Assembly: GCA_004558525.1 (NCBI GenBank)
Contig: SFCQ01000018.1
Coordinates: 1-53,260, forward strand
Direction: 5' to 3'
DNA: 53,260 nucleotides
DNA from: Clostridiales bacterium
Lineage (GTDB): Bacteria > Bacillota > Clostridia > Christensenellales > CAG-138
Both the position numbers and the translations under genes were made by a program. The first letter of the stretch is position 1, and every line of letters starts with the position of its first letter. Positions 7,348 through 16,245 of the stretch are shown here, piece by piece. The notes below the pieces were generated by a model. It was not told the DNA's origin. It did no database searches and saw only the letters and a program-made list of their open reading frames with translations.

Positions 7348-8757
7348 TTATCTGTAATTCACAAGGAACTCGTAATACGCCCTGTTGGTCATATAAACAT
7401 CGGCCTTGGAAACTATCTCCCAGGGCGCATGCATGCTGAGCATGGCGACGCCTGCGTCTATAACGTCCATATCGTTGTTGGCAAGTATATAAGCTATGGT
7501 GCCGCCGCCGCCCTGATCCACCTTGCCAAGCTCGCTTGTCTGGTAGACCACGTTATGGTCGTTGAACAGCTTCCTCACCTTGCCTACAAGCTCGGCAGAG
7601 GCATCGTTTGCGCCGCTCTTGCCGCGGGAGCCGGTGTATTTTACCATAGCTATGCCCTGACCTATGCCGGCAAAGTTGGCGTTGTCGCCAACGCTGGGAT
7701 AGTTGGGGTCGAATGCTGCCGCAACGTCCGCACTGAGAAGGGTGCTGTGCGCAAGCGCGCGCCTTATCGCAAGATCGGGGCAGTTTCCGCCGTTCATAAG
7801 GGCTATTATCTCGCCTACCATGTTGATGAAGAACTGCGAATGCATGCCGGTCGCGCCAACGCTGCCTATCTCCTCTTTATCAACATAAAGGCCTACGGCC
7901 GTGCGCGCAGGCTTTTCCACCTTGAGCATGGCCGCAAGGGACGCATAGGAGCACACCCTGTCATCATGGCCATGGGCCGCTATAAGGCCCCTGTCAAAGC
8001 CGACATCGCGCGCCTTGCCGGCGGGAACGACCTCAAGCTCGGCGGATACGAAATCCTCTTCCTCTATGCCGTAGCGCTCGTTGAGTATGTTCAAAAGTGC
8101 GGTCTTAAACCTGTCGGAAGCCTCGGTATCGTCAACGGGAAGGCTGCCTGTAAGCACGTTCAGGTTCTCGCCCTCGATGCCCTCGGCAAGATTCTTGCTC
8201 ATCTGATCCTTTGCAAGGTGCGGCAGAAGGTCCGTTATGTAGAACACGGGATCGTCGGCCCCGTCGCCGACGGCTATCTCTACCTTTTCACCGTTTGCCT
8301 TTACTATCACACCGTATATGGCAAGCGGCAGAGCCGTCCACTGATATTTCTTTATGCCGCCGTAATAATGGGTCTTGAGCAGCACGGTTCCGCCGGCTTC
8401 ATAAACAGGGTTCTGCTTTATATCCAGCCTTGGGGAATCGATGTGGCTGCCGACTATGTTCATGCCGTTTTCTATCGGTTCTTCGCCTATAATGGCAAGC
8501 ATAACGGCCTTGCCCCTGTTGTTGTAATAAACCTTGTCGCCGGCCTTGAGCGAGCTTTTACTGCATATGCACTCAAATCCGGCAGCCTCGGCCCTCCTGA
8601 TTATCTCCGCCGCGCAGCGTCTCTCGGTCTTGCCCTCATTCAGGAAAGCCTTATAATCCTCGCCCATTTCCATAACGTCTTTACGCTCGTCCGCGTTCAG
8701 CTTATCCCAGACGTACGTGCGCTTGTACGCCAGCTCTTTTTTTTCCATACAATCCAT
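7348..8757 (-). CDS. M18 family aminopeptidase (aspartyl aminopeptidase type)
   Basis: 469 residues. M18 enzymes are dodecameric cytoplasmic zinc aminopeptidases removing N-terminal, often acidic residues. Metal-binding motifs: GSHIDSPRLDIK (His and Asp), the VDKEEIGSVGATG region (Glu catalytic base and ligand), SADVAAAFDPNYP with the bridging Asp, and a C-terminal APWEIVSKADVYMTNRAYYEF that carries the conserved final ligand context (SMHAPWE). Starts at MDCMEKKE behind AAAGGAG. Next upstream on the same strand is another peptidase (M19), suggesting a peptide-utilising lifestyle. Confidence 0.92.
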   Translation of the reverse strand: MDCMEKKELAYKRTYVWDKLNADERKDVMEMGEDYKAFLNEGKTERRCAAEIIRRAEAAGFECICSKSSLKAGDKVYYNNRGKAVMLAIIGEEPIENGMNIVGSHIDSPRLDIKQNPVYEAGGTVLLKTHYYGGIKKYQWTALPLAIYGVIVKANGEKVEIAVGDGADDPVFYITDLLPHLAKDQMSKNLAEGIEGENLNVLTGSLPVDDTEASDRFKTALLNILNERYGIEEEDFVSAELEVVPAGKARDVGFDRGLIAAHGHDDRVCSYASLAAMLKVEKPARTAVGLYVDKEEIGSVGATGMHSQFFINMVGEIIALMNGGNCPDLAIRRALAHSTLLSADVAAAFDPNYPSVGDNANFAGIGQGIAMVKYTGSRGKSGANDASAELVGKVRKLFNDHNVVYQTSELGKVDQGGGGTIAYILANNDMDVIDAGVAMLSMHAPWEIVSKADVYMTNRAYYEFLVNYR

Positions 8758-8785
8758 GCTCTCCTTTACGATAAACTATATGATA

Positions 8786-8815
8786 AGCATACATCTCACC
8801 CATGCTGTCAGTCAA
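8786..8815 (-). promoter_or_regulatory. sigma-A promoter of the M18 peptidase gene
   Basis: Minus strand TTGACT (8810-8815), 18-base spacer, TATGCT (8786-8791), about 30 bases before the start codon. Confidence 0.6.
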
Positions 8816-8856
8816 TAGCGATAAGCCGCGTGCTATAATATATTCAACGGTAAAGC

Positions 8857-9789
8857 TCACACAAGCTTTTTCATAAAGCCCATAAGATTATCGCAGGCTA
8901 TCTTCCTTATATCGTCCTGCTTAAAGCCGGCCCTTTCAAGCGCATGCATCAGCTTTGGCACGTCGTTCCACGATGTTAAGCCCACCGGATATGCGTCAAG
9001 GCCCATTCCGTCAAAATCGCTGCCGAGCGCAACGCAGTTTATCCCGCCGACCGCCGCAATATGCTCTATATGCCTTACTATATCGTCTATGCCGGCCCTG
9101 CCTCTGTGCACAAGCTGCGGCGAATAGTAGTTTACGCCTACAACGCCGCCCCTTCTTGATATCTCCTTTATATGCCTGTCGCAAAGCGAGCGCCTGTGCG
9201 CAAGCACGCTCCTTGCGTTTGTATGCGAAGAGAATACCGGCCCCGAAATCTCCTCAAATACGCCGTCTATCGAAATGTCGCTAAGATGCGCCACGTCAAC
9301 GGCCATATTAAGCCTTTCCATCTCCCTCACCACGCTGCGGCCAAGCCTTGATATGCCTTTGTCCCTTCTTGCCATGGCGGGGCTTGCAAGCTCGTTCTGG
9401 TCGTTCCATGTAAGCGTCATGGCCCTTACGCCAAGCTCGTGGAACAGCCTCAGGTTCTCAAGCCGTTCCTCAATAGCCTCGCCGCCTTCTATCGTAAGCA
9501 CGGCCGCTATCTTGCCCTGTCCCGGCACAAAATCCTTCGTAAGCTCAACAAGCTTGTCGCAGCCTGCAAGCATGCGCTTGTATGCGTCTATAAGGCTCAT
9601 GCATTGCTGAAGGAAGGTCGTATCCTCATCCGGATCTATCCACGCGGCAAAAAGCTGCATAGCCGCGCCGCCTGCCTGCATGCCCTGTATATCAACCGCC
9701 TGCCCATGCCTCGGCGCCGATATATCGTAGCCGCGGTGCAGCATATAATACAAAAAATCACAATGCGCGTCCGCCACGCTGTAATCCAT
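8857..9789 (-). CDS. membrane dipeptidase (peptidase family M19)
   Basis: 310 residues, renal dipeptidase family, cleaving dipeptides (including D-residue forms) with a two-zinc centre. Visible ligands: ADAHCDFLYY (His and Asp near residues 9-11), LTIEGGEAIEE (bridging Glu), HTNARSV after FSS, and ALGSDFDGMG (Asp near the C-terminus). Although the family name is membrane dipeptidase, no signal peptide or anchor is present here, as usual for bacterial members. Two ATGs stand in tandem; I use the second, 5 bases behind GGAGGAT. A 26-base hairpin (9808-9833) separates it from rny. Confidence 0.92.
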   Translation of the reverse strand: MDYSVADAHCDFLYYMLHRGYDISAPRHGQAVDIQGMQAGGAAMQLFAAWIDPDEDTTFLQQCMSLIDAYKRMLAGCDKLVELTKDFVPGQGKIAAVLTIEGGEAIEERLENLRLFHELGVRAMTLTWNDQNELASPAMARRDKGISRLGRSVVREMERLNMAVDVAHLSDISIDGVFEEISGPVFSSHTNARSVLAHRRSLCDRHIKEISRRGGVVGVNYYSPQLVHRGRAGIDDIVRHIEHIAAVGGINCVALGSDFDGMGLDAYPVGLTSWNDVPKLMHALERAGFKQDDIRKIACDNLMGFMKKLV

Positions 9790-9807
9790 CATATCCTCCC
9801 GTGCAAA

Positions 9808-9833
9808 GGGCTGCGGCAGAATTGCCGCAGCCC
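9808..9833 (-). terminator. strong hairpin after rny
   Basis: Perfect 11-bp stem GGGCTGCGGCA / TGCCGCAGCCC with a 4-base loop, 20 bases downstream of the rny stop and just ahead of the M19 ribosome site. The following T run is only three bases, so termination may be partial; it could also protect the rny 3' end. Confidence 0.65.
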
Positions 9834-9852
9834 GCTTTTACATATATACCGT

Positions 9853-11397
9853 TTATTTTGCAAATTCCACGGCCCTTGTTTCGCGTATAACGTTTACCTT
9901 TATCTGACCCGGATATTCAAGCTCCGTCTCTATGCGTTTCACGATCTCTTTCGCCATTATTATGGTGTCGGCGTCGTTAACGTTTTCGGGCTTTACTATT
10001 ATGCGTATCTCGCGGCCCGCCTGTATGGCGAAGGATTTGTCAACGCCATCAAACGAGTTTGCGATCTCCTCAAGCTTTTCAAGCCGCTTGATGTAGTTTT
10101 CAAGCGTTTCGCGCCTAGCTCCCGGACGCGCCGCGCTTATAGCGTCCGCCGCCTGAACAAGCACAGCCTCTATGGTCGCCGGCTCAACATCGCCGTGGTG
10201 CGCCATTATGGCGTTTATTACCTGATTATTCTCGCGATACTTCTTGGCAACGTCCGCGCCAATCTGCACATGCGGGCCTTCCACCTCATGGTCAATGGCC
10301 TTGCCTATATCGTGCAAAAGGCCCGCCCTCTTTGCCAGGGCAACGTTTGCGCCAAGCTCGGCAGCCATCATTCCTGCAAGGTGAGATACCTCTATTGAAT
10401 GCTTAAGCACGTTCTGGCCGTAGCTCGTGCGGTATTTTAGCCTGCCCAGCAGCTTGACAAGCTCGTGATGCAGCCCGTGTATCCCGCACTCGAATATAGC
10501 CTGCTCGCCGGCCTCGCGTATCTGCACGTCCACTTCTTTTCTGGCCTTCTCGACCATTTCCTCTATCCTTGCGGGGTGTATGCGCCCGTCAAGTATAAGC
10601 TTTTCAAGCGCTATGCGCGCTATCTCCCTGCGCACGGGATCAAAGCCCGAAAGTATAACGGCCTCCGGAGTATCGTCTATTATAAGGTCAACGCCCGTAG
10701 CGGTCTCAAGCGTTCTTATGTTCCTGCCCTCGCGGCCGATTATGCGGCCCTTCATCTCGTCATTAGGCAGCGCAACAACGCTTACCGTAGTCTCCGCAAC
10801 ATGATCCGCCGCGCACCTTTGTATAGCCAGCGCGACTATGTTCCTCGCCCGCTTGTCAGCCTCCTCCTTGGTCTTCGCCTCTATCTCCCTGAGCATCAGC
10901 GCCGCCTCATGCCTTGCGTCGCGCTCAACGCTTTCAAGCAGTATGTCCTTGGCCTCGTCCATGCTCATTCCGGATATTGTCTCAAGCTCCTTGAGTTGCT
11001 TATCCTTAAGCTCCTTTATCTCAGCCTCGACAGCCTCTATCTCCTTCTGCTTCTTTACGGCGTTCTCCTCGCGCTGCTCTATGGCTTCTATCTTTTTATC
11101 AAGCACCTCTTCCTTTTGGAGGAGCCTGCGCTCACTTCTCTGTATCTCGTTGCGCCTTTCCCTGTTCTCGCGCTCATTCTCGCTTTTAAGCTTGTAGACC
11201 TCCTCCTTGGCCTCTAAAATAGTCTCCTTCTTGATCGTTTCCGCCCTTTTCTGCGCGGCGTCTATCATCTGTTTAACTGCATCCTCAGCTTTGGCGACCT
11301 TCGCCTCCGCTATGTTGCGCCGGTAGTAGTACCCTCCGAACCACGCGCCGACAGCACAAACAACCCCCACAATTATGGGGATAATTATATCACCCAA
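9853..11397 (-). CDS. rny: ribonuclease Y
   Basis: 514 residues. RNase Y is the membrane-anchored endonuclease that starts mRNA decay in Bacillota. Order of parts: one membrane segment near the N-terminus (IIIPIIVGVVCAVGAWF), a long Glu/Lys/Arg-rich coiled coil (about 25-200), a KH domain with GRIIGREGRNIRTLE, and an HD domain with GLLHDIGKAIDHE and a second AHHGDVEP. The start is best placed at a TTG (11397) with GGAGG 10 bases ahead; an upstream TTG at 11445 lacks a ribosome site. Its regulator family member ylbF is only 2.5 kb away, next to RNase J. Confidence 0.95.
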   Translation of the reverse strand: MGDIIIPIIVGVVCAVGAWFGGYYYRRNIAEAKVAKAEDAVKQMIDAAQKRAETIKKETILEAKEEVYKLKSENERENRERRNEIQRSERRLLQKEEVLDKKIEAIEQREENAVKKQKEIEAVEAEIKELKDKQLKELETISGMSMDEAKDILLESVERDARHEAALMLREIEAKTKEEADKRARNIVALAIQRCAADHVAETTVSVVALPNDEMKGRIIGREGRNIRTLETATGVDLIIDDTPEAVILSGFDPVRREIARIALEKLILDGRIHPARIEEMVEKARKEVDVQIREAGEQAIFECGIHGLHHELVKLLGRLKYRTSYGQNVLKHSIEVSHLAGMMAAELGANVALAKRAGLLHDIGKAIDHEVEGPHVQIGADVAKKYRENNQVINAIMAHHGDVEPATIEAVLVQAADAISAARPGARRETLENYIKRLEKLEEIANSFDGVDKSFAIQAGREIRIIVKPENVNDADTIIMAKEIVKRIETELEYPGQIKVNVIRETRAVEFAK

Positions 11398-11517
11398 AGT
11401 CAGTACACCTCCAACTATATAAAAAAGAATACGAGCATATATCAACGCAGCATGTATAACAATATTACCATAATAACAACATCACAAACACACACCGGCA
11501 CATAATTACTCTGTTTA

Positions 11518-11546
11518 ATTTTATAGCCTGCACGGATAAAAGTCAA
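11518..11546 (-). promoter_or_regulatory. sigma-A promoter of rny
   Basis: Minus strand TTGACT (11541-11546), 17-base spacer, TAAAAT (11518-11523), leaving an AT-rich leader of roughly 115 bases before the TTG start. Confidence 0.65.
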
Positions 11547-11612
11547 GTTTTTGTAAAATGTAGCCACTTTTATGCAAAAATACCCATTCTCGGGCAAAAA
11601 TCAGCAAATAAT

Positions 11613-11640
11613 AAGCCGGAGAAGCAGTATTCTCCGGCTT
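11613..11640 (-). terminator. intrinsic terminator of yebC
   Basis: AAGCCGGAGA (11613-11622) pairs with TCTCCGGCTT (11631-11640) around an 8-base loop; read on the minus strand it is followed by ATTATTTG, 23 bases after the yebC stop. Confidence 0.8.
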
Positions 11641-11662
11641 TATGAGCATTATTGTGCCGCTG

Positions 11663-12409
11663 TCAGTCTTCCTCTTCCACTTCAGGAAGCACGGCGTTGT
11701 GGTATATCTGCTGCACGTCGTCGTTATCGTCAAAGCGGTCGATCATGCGCTCTATCTTATCCGCAAGCTCGGGATCGCTCGCATCCACAGTGGTCTGCGG
11801 TATCATGGATACCTCGGCGGAAAGGAAGCCGTAGCCAAGCTTTTCAAGCTCCTCGCGCACGGCTGAAAAGTCGTTTGGGCCGGTATATATGATAAAAATG
11901 TCATCCTGCGGCTCAAAATCCTCCGCCCCGGCGTCAAGCGCCTGCATCATCAGCTCGTCCTCGTCTATATCGCTTGTGCGCTCTATAACGATAACGCCCC
12001 TTTTGTTGAACATCCACGAAACGCAGCCGGCCGCGCCAAGGCTTCCTCCGCTTTTATCGAACAGATGCCTTATCTCCGCCGCCGTGCGGTTGCGGTTATC
12101 GGTAACCACCTCTACTATTATGGCTATGCCGTTCGGCCCGTAGCCTTCATAGGTGATCTCTTCATAATTTATGCTGCCAAGCTCGCCCGCCGCCTTTTTT
12201 ATTGACCTTGTGATGTTGTCGTTAGGCATGTTGGCTGCCTTTGCCTTGGCTATAACGTCCCTCAGCTTTGAGTTGTTGTTGGGATCGCTGCCGCCCTCTT
12301 TAACGGCAATGGCTATCTCGCGGCCTATTTTGGTAAATATCTTGCCGCGCTGGGAATCGGTCTTTTCTTTCTTGTTCTTGATGTTTGCCCATTTGGAATG
12401 TCCCGACAT
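11663..12409 (-). CDS. yebC: YebC/PmpR family regulatory protein
   Basis: 248 residues. The start MSGHSKWANIKNKKEKTDSQRG, the AKAANMPNDNI segment and YEGYGPNGIAIIVEVVTDN are hallmarks of the YebC/TACO1 family, which acts as DNA-binding regulator in some bacteria and assists translation of proline-rich or other difficult stretches in others. GGAGG stands 8 bases before the ATG; the GTG 15 bases upstream is part of that ribosome site. Single-gene unit between its own promoter and terminator. Confidence 0.95.
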   Translation of the reverse strand: MSGHSKWANIKNKKEKTDSQRGKIFTKIGREIAIAVKEGGSDPNNNSKLRDVIAKAKAANMPNDNITRSIKKAAGELGSINYEEITYEGYGPNGIAIIVEVVTDNRNRTAAEIRHLFDKSGGSLGAAGCVSWMFNKRGVIVIERTSDIDEDELMMQALDAGAEDFEPQDDIFIIYTGPNDFSAVREELEKLGYGFLSAEVSMIPQTTVDASDPELADKIERMIDRFDDNDDVQQIYHNAVLPEVEEED

Positions 12410-12439
12410 ATAAATGACCTCCACAAAAATTAACGATTC

Positions 12440-12468
12440 ATTATAACATTCCTTTTTGCGCCGTACAA
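12440..12468 (-). promoter_or_regulatory. sigma-A promoter of yebC
   Basis: Minus strand TTGTAC (12463-12468), 17-base spacer, perfect TATAAT (12440-12445), about 30 bases before the start codon. Confidence 0.7.
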
Positions 12469-12497
12469 CCCCGCAGCGCCAAATAATGCGTTTTTAA

Positions 12498-13712
12498 TCA
12501 CCAGTTAGGCCTGTATTTGGCAACGTTTTCGTTATGCTCCTCAAGCGTTTTGGCGTAAACAAGCTCTCCCGTTTCTGAATCCTTAAGGCAGAAGTAGAGA
12601 TATTCGCCCTCCGTATACTCCTTGCTCGGGTAAAGCGCGGCGTCTATAGCCTTTTGGCCCGGATTGGCTATCGGCCCGAGCGGCAGCCCTTCATATACAT
12701 GGGTATTATATAATGAGGTATCCGCCATCTGCTCGGCGCTGAAGTTGAGCACGCCCGAGGTATGAAATATGTATTTAAGCGGCGCGTCGCTTTGCAGCCT
12801 CATATTCTTGCCCAATCTGTTGTGGAAAACGGCCGATACCCTCGCAAAGTCGTCCTCCTGCCTCGCCTCCTTTTCTATGAGCGAAGCAAGCGTAACGACA
12901 TCGTCTAAGGACATGTTGATCTCCTCAGCCCTTTGCATATACGCCTCATTCATTATCTGCTGGAACCTCGTCAGCATTCTGCCTATCACGGATTGCGCCG
13001 ATTCGTCGCTGTATATATCATAAGTATCCGGGAACAGATAGCCTTCAAGCGCATAGTCGCGTTGCTGCCTCGGGTCCTCGGGTATTTGGGCAACGAAGGG
13101 ATAGCTTTCCCTGAATTGAGCCCCTGTCCTGCAAAGCTCCATAAACTCCCCGCCGTCCTTAAGCACGCCGAGCGATACTAATTTATTCGCTATCTCCTCT
13201 ACCGTCATGCCCTCGGTTATTACGAGCTTTAGCGTTGTCCTTGGCGGATTGCCGGCGCATATGACTTCAACTATCTGCTCGATATCCATGTTTCTTGAAA
13301 GCACATATGTGCCTGCCTTCAGCTTGCTGGATTTTCCGGTAAAGTCAACGTATATCTTGAATAGCGTCTTGCTCGATATCAGCCCCGGCGCCACAGGGTC
13401 GCCGTTTTCATCCACCCCCCCGGCCTCGTAGAGCTTTTTTGCTATCGCAGACGCTCCGGAGCCTGAGCTTATGGTTATTTCAACAGGCGTGGCGTCGTTT
13501 ATATCCACGGGGGAAAACAGCCTTGCCGTTATCTTTTTATACGCCGTAACAAGTATTGCCGCGCATATCGCAGCGCTTATCAAAAACACCAATACGGGCC
13601 TGAACATCCTCCACGCCCGTTTGGCTCCGCGGCTTTGCTCATGGCCGGTATCGCTCCTTGTCAGCTCCTTGCTTTCCCTGTTGTCCCTGCTTTCTTTGCG
13701 GCTGCGCTCCAC
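12498..13712 (-). CDS. mltG: endolytic murein transglycosylase MltG
   Basis: 404 residues, starting with GTG 9 bases after AAGGAG. A basic N-terminal tail of about 35 residues is followed by one membrane helix (VLVFLISAAICAAILV), a LysM-like region with ITISSGSGASAIAKKLYEAG, then the YceG domain outside the membrane: ALEGYLFPDTYDI and the catalytic segment LASLIEKEAR around residue 280, ending with GLPLGPIANPG. MltG cuts nascent glycan strands and limits their length. It is the last gene of rnjA-ylbF-mltG. Confidence 0.93.
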   Translation of the reverse strand: MERSRKESRDNRESKELTRSDTGHEQSRGAKRAWRMFRPVLVFLISAAICAAILVTAYKKITARLFSPVDINDATPVEITISSGSGASAIAKKLYEAGGVDENGDPVAPGLISSKTLFKIYVDFTGKSSKLKAGTYVLSRNMDIEQIVEVICAGNPPRTTLKLVITEGMTVEEIANKLVSLGVLKDGGEFMELCRTGAQFRESYPFVAQIPEDPRQQRDYALEGYLFPDTYDIYSDESAQSVIGRMLTRFQQIMNEAYMQRAEEINMSLDDVVTLASLIEKEARQEDDFARVSAVFHNRLGKNMRLQSDAPLKYIFHTSGVLNFSAEQMADTSLYNTHVYEGLPLGPIANPGQKAIDAALYPSKEYTEGEYLYFCLKDSETGELVYAKTLEEHNENVAKYRPNW

Positions 13713-13748
13713 GTTTGTACGCTCCTTATAAGTTATGGTTTTTTATGC

Positions 13749-14090
13749 TCAGTCCTCGCTGATGCCAAGGTCAAGGTCCACGCCGTCCGCCAATATCTTA
13801 TATACATCGCCAAGCATGGTGTTGAGCCTGTATTCGGCTAAAAGATAGGCTGAAGCGTCCGGGTTAAGCTGCAATACCTCGCCTATTTTCTGTATGCGCT
13901 CTATGGCCTCATCATCCTTTTTGCCGGAAACTATGGCGCCCTGCGCCCTTATGCGCAGCTGGGCATACTCCTTGAGCAGCGCCTTCGTGGTGTCGTTGGC
14001 AAAAGCCTTTTCCTTTGCGTTTTTGAATGTTACATATTCCTCGCTTTCAGCCATCGCGGCCGCAAGCTCCCTCGCCTTGTCGTATACCAT
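13749..14090 (-). CDS. ylbF: YlbF/YmcA family protein
   Basis: 113 residues, all helical, recognised by YDKARELAAAMAESEEY and the FKNAKEKAFANDTTKALLKEYAQLR segment typical of the Com_YlbF family. In Bacillus, YlbF with YmcA and YaaT forms the Y-complex that directs RNase Y to its transcripts and affects competence, biofilm and sporulation. Its place between RNase J and MltG, with RNase Y close by, fits a role in RNA decay. Ribosome site AAAGGAGG, 8 bases upstream. Confidence 0.85.
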   Translation of the reverse strand: MVYDKARELAAAMAESEEYVTFKNAKEKAFANDTTKALLKEYAQLRIRAQGAIVSGKKDDEAIERIQKIGEVLQLNPDASAYLLAEYRLNTMLGDVYKILADGVDLDLGISED

Positions 14091-14133
14091 TATTGTATCC
14101 TCCTTTGTTTATACCTTTTTTATTTTCAGCGGT

Positions 14134-15960
14134 TCAAATATCTATCTCTATGATTATGGGGAGTATTATCGGGGTGCGCTTCGTCTTGTTATAAAGCTCG
14201 TTTTTAAGCGCCGCGCGTATGTTGTTCTTTATGCCGCTCCACTCGCTCCTGTTCGCCGATGCAAACTGGGAGGCGAGGCTTTTGACAAGATTCTTCGTAT
14301 CCGCAATAAGCTCCTCAGAGCTTTTTATGTACACAAAGCCCCTCGATATCACCTCCGGCTGGCCTATAAGCCCGCCCGTCTTTTTGTTAAGCGGTATGAC
14401 CACGGTGAACAAGCCGTCCTCAGATAGCTGCCGCCTGTCCTTAAGCACGGCGTCGCCTATCTCGCCCACGCTTGAGCCGTCTATCATTATGCTGCCGCTG
14501 TGTACGGCGCCGTTCAGTTTAATGCCGGAGCGGTTAAGCTCTATTATCCCGCCTATCTCAGGCACAACCATGTTCTCCTCAGGCACGCCCATCTGCCTTG
14601 CAAGGTCGGCATGCTGATAAAGCTGCTTAGCCTCGCCATGCACGGGTATAAAGAACTTTGGCTTTGTCAGCGTGAACATGAGCCTTAGCTCCTCGCGCCT
14701 TGCGTGGCCGGATACATGCACGTCCGCCATGCGGTCATACACCACCCGTACTCCCCTTTGGTAAAGCTGGTTTATCACGCGGCTCACGCCAAGCTCGTTG
14801 CCGGGTATCGCGGAGGCGGATATTATCACCGTGTCCCCCGCGCCTACGTTCAGCTTGTGCGATGCGTTGGCCATTCTGAATAAGCCGCTCATAGGCTCGC
14901 CCTGGCTGCCGGTGGTTATGACGCATACCTTGCTGTCGTCTATGCGCTTGAGCTTTTCCACCTCAACTATCTTCTCCTCCGGAATGTTGAGATACCCAAG
15001 CTCGGACGCTACCTTGGTTATGTTCACCATGCTCCTGCCCTGGAAGCATATCACCCTGCCAAAGGATATGGCAACGTCGGCTATCTGCTGTATCCTGTAT
15101 ATGTTAGATGCAAACGTTGCGACTATCACCCTGCCTGTGGCTATGTCAAAATAATGCTCAAACGTCTTGCCTATCTCACGCTCCGATATTGTGTGGCCGG
15201 AAAGCTCAGCATTCGTACTGTCGCTCATCAGGGCGAGCACGCCCCTGGAGCCATAGTAGGCAAGCCTGCCCATGTCCATAGGCTCGCCGTCAAGCGGGGT
15301 ATAATCCACCTTAAAGTCGCCGGTGTGTATTATTGTGCCAACAGGCGTGACTATTGCAAGCGCCACCGCCCCGGGTATGGAGTGGCTGGTCTTTATAAAT
15401 TCAACCGTAAAGCAGCCAAGCTGCACCTTGTCGCCCGGCTTTATGCAGTTGAGCTGGGCGTTTTTAACGCGCTCCTCCTCAAGCTTATGCTCGACAAGCG
15501 CTATGGTCAGCTTTGTGCCGTATACCGGCGCGCTGAACTGCTTCAGCGCAAACGGCAGCGCGCCTATATGGTCCTCATGCCCGTGGGTCAAAAGTATCCC
15601 CCTGAGCTTTTCGGCGTTTTTCTCGATATACGTCATATCCGGTATAACAAGGTCGATGCCCGGCATATCATCGTCCGGAAAAATCAGGCCGCAGTCTATA
15701 ACTATCATGTCCTTGCCGTATTCAAGCACAGTCATGTTCTTGCCTATTTCGCCTACGCCGCCAAGGGGTATTATCTTAAGCTTGTTTTTAGCCTTTGTTG
15801 TTTTTGCCTGCTTAGCCGTATTCTCCTTAGTCCCAGCCGCACCGGCCCTGCCTTTGGCGGCTCCTGCTGTTTTGGTTTTTGCCGCATTGCCCGCCGTTTT
15901 GGGCTTTACGGCCCTTTGCGCCGGCTTCTGCGCCTTCTGCTCTTTCTGTTCTGTTGCCAA
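14134..15960 (-). CDS. rnj: ribonuclease J
   Basis: 608 residues. RNase J has 5'-3' exonuclease and endonuclease activity. The metallo-beta-lactamase motif HGHEDHIGALP (about 138-148) and later HTGDFKVDYTP, SDSTNAE and HVSGHARREE are present, followed by the beta-CASP and C-terminal dimerisation domains. Oddities: initiation at TTG (GAGAGG 7 bases upstream) and an added N-terminal tail of about 58 residues made nearly only of Ala, Lys, Thr, Gln and Gly, which should be disordered and basic and could bind RNA. First gene of the operon with ylbF and mltG. Confidence 0.94.
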   Translation of the reverse strand: MATEQKEQKAQKPAQRAVKPKTAGNAAKTKTAGAAKGRAGAAGTKENTAKQAKTTKAKNKLKIIPLGGVGEIGKNMTVLEYGKDMIVIDCGLIFPDDDMPGIDLVIPDMTYIEKNAEKLRGILLTHGHEDHIGALPFALKQFSAPVYGTKLTIALVEHKLEEERVKNAQLNCIKPGDKVQLGCFTVEFIKTSHSIPGAVALAIVTPVGTIIHTGDFKVDYTPLDGEPMDMGRLAYYGSRGVLALMSDSTNAELSGHTISEREIGKTFEHYFDIATGRVIVATFASNIYRIQQIADVAISFGRVICFQGRSMVNITKVASELGYLNIPEEKIVEVEKLKRIDDSKVCVITTGSQGEPMSGLFRMANASHKLNVGAGDTVIISASAIPGNELGVSRVINQLYQRGVRVVYDRMADVHVSGHARREELRLMFTLTKPKFFIPVHGEAKQLYQHADLARQMGVPEENMVVPEIGGIIELNRSGIKLNGAVHSGSIMIDGSSVGEIGDAVLKDRRQLSEDGLFTVVIPLNKKTGGLIGQPEVISRGFVYIKSSEELIADTKNLVKSLASQFASANRSEWSGIKNNIRAALKNELYNKTKRTPIILPIIIEIDI

Positions 15961-16059
15961 ATCGTATCCTCTCTTTCCTGCTCTATATCAATAAAGCTTT
16001 ATATGGCGTTATGGCGCGTCATGCGCACGCTCATTTTATTCCGGGCAGTTTTTTAGCAT

Positions 16060-16088
16060 ATTATACTATTTTTATTATTGCCCAACAA
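16060..16088 (-). promoter_or_regulatory. sigma-A promoter of the rnj-ylbF-mltG operon
   Basis: Minus strand TTGTTG (16083-16088), 17-base spacer, perfect TATAAT (16060-16065), about 100 bases before the TTG start of rnj. Confidence 0.65.
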
Positions 16089-16196
16089 CCCTCCCTGCTA
16101 ACTGAGAAACATGCTTTACAAAAAAGTTAACATAAATTTGCTTTTGTTGCTGTGTTGCAAAGCGTAAAAGCATGTTAAACTCATATTAAACTTATG

Positions 16197-16225
16197 TTGA
16201 AGCAAATGTAAGCTTGTTGTATAAT
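16197..16225 (+). promoter_or_regulatory. sigma-A promoter of the VanW gene preceded by 11-bp-spaced direct repeats
   Basis: TTGAAG (16197-16202), 17-base spacer, perfect TATAAT (16220-16225). Immediately upstream hexamers TTAAAC, TTAAAC and TTGAAG recur every 11 bases (about 16175-16202), and further up TTTACA and TTAACA lie near 16115-16132. Direct hexamers with 5-base gaps are the typical target shape of OmpR/PhoB-type regulators such as PhoP and WalR. Confidence 0.7.
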
Positions 16226-16245
16226 GTTTTTGATGCGAGGTTTGT

